A stretch of DNA of 51,236 nt from an uncultured Caulobacterales bacterium (lineage in GTDB: Bacteria; Pseudomonadota; Alphaproteobacteria; Caulobacterales; Maricaulaceae): positions 1 through 51,236 of the forward strand of contig CALLBD010000023.1 in assembly GCA_938001915.1 (NCBI GenBank). Reading direction: 5' to 3'. Under the pieces are notes generated by a model, which ran no database searches, was not told the origin of the DNA, and saw nothing but the letters and a program-made list of their open reading frames with translations. The stretch's first letter is position 1, and every line of letters starts with the position of its first letter. This document shows positions 45,289 to 51,236 of this stretch, in pieces. The position numbers and the translations under genes are program-made.

Positions 45289-45786
45289 TTAACCAAAAAT
45301 ATCAGTGTTTTGACTTAGCGGGTCCGGACCATATTTATTTGCGCCTTGTGTCCCAGGAAATAAAAACCAAATTAAATTGGCGATATCAAATAAAATACCA
45401 ATCCCAGGCAATGCGCCCAGCCCCCTAAACACGAGGACCAACCAGCCCGTTTGTCCTAAATCATGAAACCGCCGGATTTGCAGCATGATATTCGGTAGGA
45501 AATTTACGAGCCCAAAAATAACCATGAGGAAAACGGACACAATACCGCTCGCGCCGAGCCTGAAGTCATCCCCAAACTCTGCGTCTTCATTGCCGTCTAA
45601 AACCTCATTCACAACCTCAAGAATCTGCTCCGAACCCTCTGCCATAAAGAGAACGATAAAGAGGACGCAATAGATTATCAGCTGATAGAGCATGACCCAC
45701 CAATAGGCCGAGCGCTGCGCCCGCCCATCAGCGTTGACATAATTGCCGTAAAACCGGCGGACGGCTTCTCCAAAATCTAACATCAT
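45289..45786 (-). CDS. DUF805 family membrane protein (second of pair)
   Basis: The 165-aa protein has the DUF805 start FYGNYVNADGRAQRSAYWWV, three or four helices, and the conserved IRRFHDLGQTGWL. An acidic loop (EVVNEVLDGNEDAEFGDDF) sits between helices. It overlaps the upstream DUF805 gene by four bases. The paralogues share FHDLxQTGWLVLVF and end with xxNKYGPDP...DIFG-type tails, showing tandem duplication. Confidence 0.87.
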   Translation of the reverse strand: MMLDFGEAVRRFYGNYVNADGRAQRSAYWWVMLYQLIIYCVLFIVLFMAEGSEQILEVVNEVLDGNEDAEFGDDFRLGASGIVSVFLMVIFGLVNFLPNIMLQIRRFHDLGQTGWLVLVFRGLGALPGIGILFDIANLIWFLFPGTQGANKYGPDPLSQNTDIFG

Positions 45787-46220
45787 CCGAATATATCCGT
45801 ATCATAGCCCTGTGGGTCAGGACCATATTGATTGGCGCCGACGGTACCCGGCATTGCAAACCAAATCATACGCGCGAACTCTACGAGAGGCACAAATAAG
45901 TTCACAGCCCAAAAGACCAAAACGAGCCAACCCGTTTGGTCTAAATCATGAAATCGCCGAACCTTAACAGCAATTCCAGGGAGAAAATTAATCAATGCGA
46001 AAAGGATCATAATGAGCAAAATTATGACAAACCCACTTCCCAGATCATCATCGGATTCCAGATCCGCTGTCCCCACTACGGCGAATAATAAAATAAACAA
46101 CACGACATAAACGATGACTTGCATTAATGTCGGCCACCAATATTCGGCCCGCGTAGCCCGCCCCTCAAAGTTCACATAATTCGTGTAAAACAGACGAATA
46201 GCTTCCCCAAAACCAATCAT
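45783..46220 (-). CDS. DUF805 family membrane protein (first of pair)
   Basis: The 145-aa protein has the DUF805 signature FYTNYVNFEGRATRAEYWWP and VRRFHDLDQTGWLVLVF, with three or four helices. It starts 21 bases after metG and overlaps the next DUF805 gene, so all three probably share one transcript. The function of the family is unknown. Confidence 0.87.
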   Translation of the reverse strand: MIGFGEAIRLFYTNYVNFEGRATRAEYWWPTLMQVIVYVVLFILLFAVVGTADLESDDDLGSGFVIILLIMILFALINFLPGIAVKVRRFHDLDQTGWLVLVFWAVNLFVPLVEFARMIWFAMPGTVGANQYGPDPQGYDTDIFG

Positions 46221-46241
46221 TTTATCTCCAACAAATTAGTC

Positions 46242-47972
46242 TTACCCAGCGCCGCCAAAACGTTCGGTCCAGGCGTCAATATCATCCGCTTCAATTTTCG
46301 TAAACAAGACGGGCGGCGCCGATACCGGATGGGCGATGGGCAGCGCATTCATACAGCTTTCTCCGCCCCTGAAATTCCAGGTTCTATTTTCTTCAGGAAT
46401 GCTCATGGCCGCCAGAATTTTCTCGGCTGCGTCTGGTATAATCGGCTGGGCTAAGACCCCAAATAAAGCGACAAGATTAAGCCCCACGCGAACACCCATC
46501 GCCGCTTGGTCGACATCCGATTTATAATGTGTCCACGGCGCGGCTTGTGTCAGATATTCATTACCGGCCGCCCATATCGCGCGGGTCTCGGCCATCGCTT
46601 TACGGAACTCCCGGGCTTCATAAAATTCGACGAGACGCGGCAGGCGCTCATCCAATTCCGCCTCCAACCATTTCTCGGCTTCCGTGATGCTGCCGCCTGC
46701 GGGCACGGCACCGTCAAATTTCTTCACGCAATAGCTCGTGATGCGGTTGACGAAATTGCCTAGCACATTGGCCAAGTCTGAATTGACCGACGCTTGGAAA
46801 TCTTCCCAAGTAAAGGCCGCATCGGAACTCTCTGGGGCATTCGCCATCAGGTGCCAGCGCCAATAATCGGACGGCGCAATATCAATCGCTTTGTCCATAA
46901 AGACGCCGCGCTTTTGGCTCGTTGAAAATTTCCCGCCATACCAGGTCACCCAATTAAAGGCCTTTAACTCATCCACGAGTTTCCACGGCTGACCACTGCC
47001 CATAATCGTTGTCGGGAAAGAGAGCGTATGGAAGGCCACATTATCCTTACCCATAAATTGTATATAGCGCGTATCTTCCGCGCCCTTATCCAGGCGCCAA
47101 AATTTTTCCCAGTCACCGCCGGTCTCTTTCGCCCAATCTCGCGTCGCGCCAATATAGGCAATGGGCGCGTCAAACCAGACATAGAAGACTTTGCCCTCAA
47201 AGCCCGCGCGGACTTTCCCATCCGCATCAACAACAGGCACGCCCCAGGACAAATCGCGCGTAATGGCGCGGTCGCGCAGCCCTTCATCCAGCCATTTAAT
47301 CGCAATAGACGTCGTCAGGGCTGGCCAATCCGCACGGTGCGTTTCTACCCAGTCGCGCAGGCGTCCACTCATGTCGGACTGTTTTAAATAGAGATGGTTC
47401 GTATCCCGAATTTCTACATCGTGGCTGCCCGACACCGCGCTATAGGGATTTATCAAATCAACGGGGTCTAGCAACTTCCCGCAATTATCACATTGGTCCC
47501 CTCGCGCGGATTCAAAGCCGCAATTAGGGCAAGTCCCTTCTACATAACGGTCAGGCAAATAGCGGCGATCGGCGACGGAATAGACTTGCTGAGAGGTGCG
47601 TTCTTCGATAAATCCATTGGCCTCTAGCGCAATGGCAAATTCCTGCGTCAGGCGATGGGTGGCCTCGGAACTGGAGCGGCCAAAATAATCATAGGAAAGC
47701 TTAAAATTCGCCCCAGCGGCTTTCTGCGCCTCATGCATTTTATCGCAATATTCGGAAACGGACAGCCCCGTCTCTGCTGCGGCCAGTTCCGCAGGCGTGC
47801 CGTGCTCATCCGTAGCGCAAATATAGAGAACCTCATGCCCAAGCAATCGCATCGCGCGGCTATAGACATCAGCGGGCAGCATAGACCCCGCCAAATTCCC
47901 CATATGCTTGACCCCATTAATATAAGGCAGTGCAGAGGTAACGAGAATACGGGTATTTTGACGATTAGACAT
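46242..47972 (-). CDS. metG: Methionine--tRNA ligase
   Basis: MetRS charges tRNA-Met. The open frame extends to 48101, but the ATG at 47972 (MSNRQNTRILVTSALPYING) fits the family and has AAGG upstream, giving 576 residues. Motifs: HIGH-type KHMGN, a zinc knuckle (CPNCGFESARGDQCDNC), and the KMSKS loop in the form FSTSQKRG. The C-terminal helical anticodon domain follows; no tRNA-binding EMAP-like extension is present. Confidence 0.93.
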   Translation of the reverse strand: MSNRQNTRILVTSALPYINGVKHMGNLAGSMLPADVYSRAMRLLGHEVLYICATDEHGTPAELAAAETGLSVSEYCDKMHEAQKAAGANFKLSYDYFGRSSSEATHRLTQEFAIALEANGFIEERTSQQVYSVADRRYLPDRYVEGTCPNCGFESARGDQCDNCGKLLDPVDLINPYSAVSGSHDVEIRDTNHLYLKQSDMSGRLRDWVETHRADWPALTTSIAIKWLDEGLRDRAITRDLSWGVPVVDADGKVRAGFEGKVFYVWFDAPIAYIGATRDWAKETGGDWEKFWRLDKGAEDTRYIQFMGKDNVAFHTLSFPTTIMGSGQPWKLVDELKAFNWVTWYGGKFSTSQKRGVFMDKAIDIAPSDYWRWHLMANAPESSDAAFTWEDFQASVNSDLANVLGNFVNRITSYCVKKFDGAVPAGGSITEAEKWLEAELDERLPRLVEFYEAREFRKAMAETRAIWAAGNEYLTQAAPWTHYKSDVDQAAMGVRVGLNLVALFGVLAQPIIPDAAEKILAAMSIPEENRTWNFRGGESCMNALPIAHPVSAPPVLFTKIEADDIDAWTERFGGAG

Positions 47973-48101
47973 ATCGCGCCTTCTACCCCTGTCGCGCGTG
48001 CATTCAAGAGGAATTGACGCCTGCAAGGGGCGCCATATTTGCTGAGTCCCGAAAAATATCCGGTCACGAAGTGTTAAAAGCAAAACAAAGGGAGGAAGCA
48101 A

Positions 48102-48540
48102 ATGACAAGAAATTTCAATACGAGCTGGCTAGCGGTTATACTTGCAATGTTCGCATTTTATATCAATGGGTTCACCTGGCACGGGTTTGTTTTGAAGATA
48201 TTTGGCTCGCAGCCTCGGGCATGGCATCCGCCGAAATAGATAGCATGGCAGACGCCCAAGGTCCCATGATGTTACTTTGGAGGCTGCTCATTACACTTGC
48301 CCAAGCGCTCGGACTGCTTTGGGTCAAAAATATAGCGGGGCAAAGCGCTTGCCAAAGTGTCTTGAAGTTGCCTATTGGCTCTCCTTAGTGATTACCGCCC
48401 TGCACCTCTCCAATGACTGCCTCTATGGGGGATATAGCCTTTCAGGTATTCTGGCGGATTTCGGGCATATTCTCATCGGATGGCCGGTTATGGCGGCGGT
48501 ATTTGTGATGTTTCGAGGGAAAGAGGCGGCAAGCTTCTAA
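48102..48540 (+). pseudogene. Small multi-helix membrane protein gene, broken by two frameshifts
   Basis: A strong ribosome site (GGGAGGAAG) precedes the ATG at 48102. Frame one gives MTRNFNTSWLAVILAMFAFY, then INGFTWHGFVLK. Near 48196 the coding sense moves to a second frame (DIWLAASGM..., MMLLWRLLITLAQALGLLWV). Near 48345 it moves to a third (LEVAYWLSLVITALHLSNDC, ..., ILIGWPVMAAVFVMFRG), ending at 48540. Each shift is consistent with loss of one base. Joined, the protein would be about 145 aa with four helices, resembling DUF1761-like proteins. Either a recent pseudogene or two sequencing errors would explain it. Confidence 0.72.
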
Positions 48541-48622
48541 GAGCTGAAAAAAGTGCAGGCGGCGGACATAAAGCGGCTTGCCAGCCGCGCAATCGGACGC
48601 TAAGTGCGCTCCACCAGACAGT

Positions 48623-48698
48623 GCCCCTATAGCTCAGCTGGTAGAGCACCTGATTTGTAATCAGGGGGTCCGCGGTTCAAGTCCGTGTGGGGGCACCA
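48623..48698 (+). tRNA. tRNA-Thr (TGT anticodon)
   Basis: 76 bases including an encoded CCA. Acceptor GCCCCTA pairs with TGGGGGC (one G-U), the D arm holds AGCTCAGCTGGTAGAGC, the anticodon arm CCTGA-TTTGTAA-TCAGG reads TGT, and the T arm has GGTTCAAGTCC. Its 3' end points at the integrase gene, making it the likely integration site. Confidence 0.96.
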
Positions 48699-48831
48699 TT
48701 TTCTTGACATTGCAAGTTACGTAAGCCCTTGAAAAGCTTTATAAAACTACCTTTTCCTGTGCTTTCCATACGGGAACTTACGCGATTTGCCTAACTTCTT
48801 GCCCTACAATGGGCTGCACGGAGATGGCAGG

Positions 48832-50214
48832 ATGAAAGCGATAAGGCGACCCGACCAATATTTGAGATTACGCGGTGATGTGTGGCACTACGTCAGGCGT
48901 GTTCCCGAAGCGGTCAGGCATATCGACCACCGCAAATCAATCTATCGCTCACTCGATACCGATAGCCGCAAAGTAGCCCGTCAGCGGCGTGACGTTTGCG
49001 CAGCGGCAGATGACCACCGCTGGAATGAGATTGCACCCGGAGAGTTTGGCTCAGCGCCCGCCAATGCCGTGCTCATGGACTTAAACCAGCGAGCACAAGC
49101 CTATGGCTTTACCTACAAGCCCGTGAGTGAGCTGCTAAACGCACCTAACGTGGAAGACTTAGTACGCCGCATTGAGGCTCTACAGGCCGCTCAGGGCGCT
49201 TCACCGCAAAAGATAGTCAATGATGCCGCTGCACTCCTTGGAACGGCTGAGACGCCGTCTGTGACCATTAGCCAAGCGATTGATCTCTACCTCTCCGAGA
49301 TTATCCTCAGCGAGCTAGCTGGTAAGTCGCAAGAGCAGATAGCGACCTTCTCAAAAATCAAACGCCGCGCAGTAGCCAACTTCATCAAAATCAATGGCGA
49401 CCTCGATATGCGAGAGATAACCCGCGACCATGCCCATGCGGTGCGCAAGTTCTGGCAAGACCGTATCCATCCCACTGATGGCCGCAAGCCTATGAGCGGC
49501 AGCACAGGCAATAAAGACCTTGGAAGCCTCCGTAAGCTCTACAGAAAATACTTTGAACACATAGGCGAGGAAGAACGCCAGAACCCGTTTCGCAATATGC
49601 GCTTTGCCGAGACGAAGCTTCAGAGCGTCAAATCCTTTGATGTGGATTGGGTGCGAGAGCGTGTCCTAGCGCCAAACATTTTTGAGGGCCTGAACCGTGA
49701 AGGCGCTTTGCTTGTTATGGCTCTAATTGAAACGGGTTGCCGCCCAAGTGAACTTGCCAACATCATGCCAGAGAATATCTGCATCGATGCGGCAGTGCCG
49801 CATATCAAAATCAGGGCAACGCCAAACCGTCAACTTAAGTCTGGCGCGTCCAAGCGAGAAATTCCACTTGTCGGTGTCGCGCTGGAAGCTATGCGCCGCG
49901 CCCCGAATGGCTTTCCGCACTATCGAGACAGAGGCTATCTGCTCTCACAATCTTTGACCAAAGCGTTCAAAGCCCGAAAGCTTTTTCCATCGCAGCAACA
50001 TCGGATTTACAGCTTCCGCCATAGCTTTGAAAAACGCATGCTCGAAGCGGGGCTGGATTATGGTCTGCGCTGCACCCTTATGGGCCACAGAAATCCGCGT
50101 CCCGAATATGGCGATGGCGGGTCGTTAGCTTACCGTCGAGACGAGATGCTCAAAATTGTGCATCCCGTAAGTGATGCACTGCTCACAAGCTATCCCTTCA
50201 CCGCCAAGCCATAG
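48832..50214 (+). CDS. Site-specific tyrosine integrase, DUF6538-type
   Basis: From the ATG at 48832 (MKAIRRPDQYLRLRGDVWHY) it has about 460 aa; the frame opens 15 codons earlier. The N-terminus is the DUF6538 arm-binding domain, followed by a SAM-like core-binding domain. The catalytic domain has Arg in ETGCRPSELANI, Lys in RQLKSGASKREIPL, the box II Arg in YSFRHSF (Tyr in place of the usual His, as seen in this subfamily), LMGHRNPR, and probable nucleophile Tyr in RPEYGDGG. It lies 134 bp from the tRNA-Thr end and in the same direction, typical of a genomic-island integrase. Confidence 0.92.
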   Translation: MKAIRRPDQYLRLRGDVWHYVRRVPEAVRHIDHRKSIYRSLDTDSRKVARQRRDVCAAADDHRWNEIAPGEFGSAPANAVLMDLNQRAQAYGFTYKPVSELLNAPNVEDLVRRIEALQAAQGASPQKIVNDAAALLGTAETPSVTISQAIDLYLSEIILSELAGKSQEQIATFSKIKRRAVANFIKINGDLDMREITRDHAHAVRKFWQDRIHPTDGRKPMSGSTGNKDLGSLRKLYRKYFEHIGEEERQNPFRNMRFAETKLQSVKSFDVDWVRERVLAPNIFEGLNREGALLVMALIETGCRPSELANIMPENICIDAAVPHIKIRATPNRQLKSGASKREIPLVGVALEAMRRAPNGFPHYRDRGYLLSQSLTKAFKARKLFPSQQHRIYSFRHSFEKRMLEAGLDYGLRCTLMGHRNPRPEYGDGGSLAYRRDEMLKIVHPVSDALLTSYPFTAKP

Positions 50215-50678
50215 GCCGTCCGTAGCGAAAGCGTAAAGCGGACGGCCTGCCCGTCTGGCGAAGACGCCACCCCGCTCTCGCGTCTGGCTGCATAGCTGAT
50301 GGCCAATCCCCTAAACTAGAGGCAGTCAATGTCGCCGCTTTCGCGGCGAGCCTAACGCCCCCGCTTGCGCTGGTATGGGCGGCTCCAGCAGGGCCGTCAG
50401 GCGGTTACTCAACGCAAATTTCAGCACTCAAACTTTCACAGACTTTTGCAGAGAAATGCTGGCTCATAAAAGGTGACACCACCACTTTTTCTAAGTAGGG
50501 CTAGGAATAACGAAAAACCAGTAACACCAAGCCTCTTGGCGGTGGAGCCACGAAAAACGATGTGCAGACAATGCGTTAGCATAGGGGTGACACCACCCCC
50601 TTTTATCTTGCCTTCCGCGAATTTCATCCGCGACTAAACTTTCAAGCCAAAAATCACATAGGAAACAAAGGTCTTAAA
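50215..50678. other. Gene-free region after the integrase with hairpins and a direct repeat
   Basis: No convincing coding region was found. Visible structure: a nine-base-pair stem GGCCGTCCG/CGGACGGCC (50214-50222 with 50239-50247) touching the integrase stop, without a T-run. There is also a six-base-pair tetraloop hairpin CGCCGC-TTTC-GCGGCG (50333-50348). The 12-mer GGTGACACCACC occurs twice in direct orientation (50472-50483 and 50586-50597). These could be integrase/excisionase arm sites, but that is inference. Confidence 0.55.
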
Positions 50679-51236
50679 CTAGAATCTACGCTTCAAACTT
50701 GCCGCAAACGTTGTCCCAATATCAAAGTCATCAACAATAATTTGTGAATCGCCGAGGGTTTGAGAGGCTTCGTAGCCTTCGCCTAAAATGTTCTGAACCT
50801 TGAAGCCAAATGTGTACTCACTGCCTCGAATGTTGAGGTCATGATTATAAACGAAATCTAGTGAAAGCGGGAGCTGCTCTAGGATAGACGGTAGACCGTT
50901 TGATAAATCCTCGACCGCGCGAATACGCTCTGACGTGTAGTTCAAGAGTAATGTCGCTTCCCATCCATTTTCATAATCGTCAATACCAAGCTGTAAATTG
51001 GCGAGATGATCTGATTGCCCCTGCAGAGCACGACCATCGGTATATAAACCTGACGCTGATAATACGAGCGGTGTTACGCCTTGCGCTGGGTTAACAGAGG
51101 GAGGCGTGATGGAAACATCGCCAATCGCGCTCACGCTTGAATCGGTATAGGTATAATTGGAGCGTAGAACGAAATCTTTGCCTCCCCAAAAATCACTTTT
51201 TAGGCCGATATCGCCCAAATCCCATTTTTTCTCAAA
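50679..51236 (-). CDS. TonB-dependent receptor, C-terminal fragment (runs off window)
   Basis: The last ~185 residues of an outer-membrane receptor. Alternating beta-strands (FVLRSNYTYTDSSVSAIG; GWEATLLLNYTSERIRAVED; LDFVYNHDLNIRGSEYTFGF) end in the typical C-terminal Phe (FAASLKRRF) recognised by the BAM complex. The frame is open from the window edge at 51236 (FEKKWDLGDIGLK), so the gene continues upstream outside the window. The substrate is unknown. Confidence 0.87.
   Translation of the reverse strand, partial: FEKKWDLGDIGLKSDFWGGKDFVLRSNYTYTDSSVSAIGDVSITPPSVNPAQGVTPLVLSASGLYTDGRALQGQSDHLANLQLGIDDYENGWEATLLLNYTSERIRAVEDLSNGLPSILEQLPLSLDFVYNHDLNIRGSEYTFGFKVQNILGEGYEASQTLGDSQIIVDDFDIGTTFAASLKRRF

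Noticed and set aside
50351-50580. Integron attC-like pair (GCCTAACGC near 50351 and GCGTTAGC near 50572)
   Set aside because: The spacing of over 200 bases exceeds known attC lengths, no inner boxes are visible, and the integrase is not an IntI type.
50436-50627. A 63-codon open frame on the minus strand after the integrase
   Set aside because: No ribosome site and no family resemblance, and it covers the direct repeats; probably chance.
1-51236. CRISPR arrays, rRNA genes and prophage structural genes
   Set aside because: No regularly spaced direct repeats, rRNA segments or capsid/tail/terminase-like proteins were seen anywhere in the window.

Overview
The window reads as a chromosomal segment of a moderate-GC marine-type alphaproteobacterium, most likely a relative of the Hyphomonadaceae/Maricaulales. 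This is inferred from the gene complement: an FzlA-like glutathione-transferase-fold protein next to queG, the ptsN/hpf pair, DUF1491 and zf-CHCC proteins, a DivJ/PleC-type histidine kinase, and TonB-dependent receptor and REP-like repeat content. No 16S or other taxonomic marker is present, so the placement is not firm.

Layout. 1-1363: the 5' part of an IS3-family insertion sequence that has cut off the 3' end of an AT-rich DUF4062 gene. 1364-7107: paired REP-like palindromes, two tandem EF-hand proteins, a DUF2158 protein, an SDR, an MscS-like channel and a DEAD-box helicase. 7188-8335: an AT-rich DUF433 antitoxin / PIN-like toxin pair. 8559-8907: a structured repeat (copy A) ending against a DoxX-like gene. 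9402-13000: argF, an SRPBCC protein, a serine hydrolase and uppP. 13170-19250: gltD-gltB with a terminator. 19271-26902: a 52-aa membrane protein, a lipoprotein M1 aminopeptidase, a CDF transporter, fzlA-like-queG, and a processive family 2 glycosyltransferase with a small membrane protein. 26929-28359: the second structured repeat (copy B, inverted), more REP-like pairs and an AT-rich membrane gene. 28360-35511: panD, a zinc-finger protein, an ABC ATPase coupled to a metalloprotease-like lipoprotein, a MATE transporter, DUF1491 and a BcsB-like protein with a strong terminator. 35563-44375: a histidine kinase, sufE, a membrane protein, an HNH protein, ppk-ppx, ptsN and hpf. 44485-48540: a TspO-related protein, two DUF805 proteins, metG, and a frameshifted membrane gene. 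48623-51236: tRNA-Thr(TGT), a tyrosine integrase at its 3' side, a gene-poor stretch, and the C-terminal end of a TonB-dependent receptor running off the window.

Most of the window is ordinary housekeeping: nitrogen assimilation (gltBD, ptsN), arginine (argF), pantothenate (panD), queuosine (queG), Fe-S assembly (sufE), polyphosphate turnover (ppk/ppx), ribosome hibernation (hpf), and envelope growth and division (uppP, fzlA-like, glycosyltransferase, BcsB-like). Accessory DNA sits at both ends and in the AT-rich patches.

The most interesting signal is the pair of non-coding elements A (8559-8907, + strand) and B (27370-26929, - strand). They share an ordered set of conserved blocks, base-paired stems with compensatory changes, a possible loop-loop interaction and a near-identical 3' end followed by a hairpin. 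They contain no protein gene. The best guess is a mobile, structured RNA of the HEARO/omega-RNA or IS200/IS605-derived kind that has lost its protein, but the family identity is unproven.
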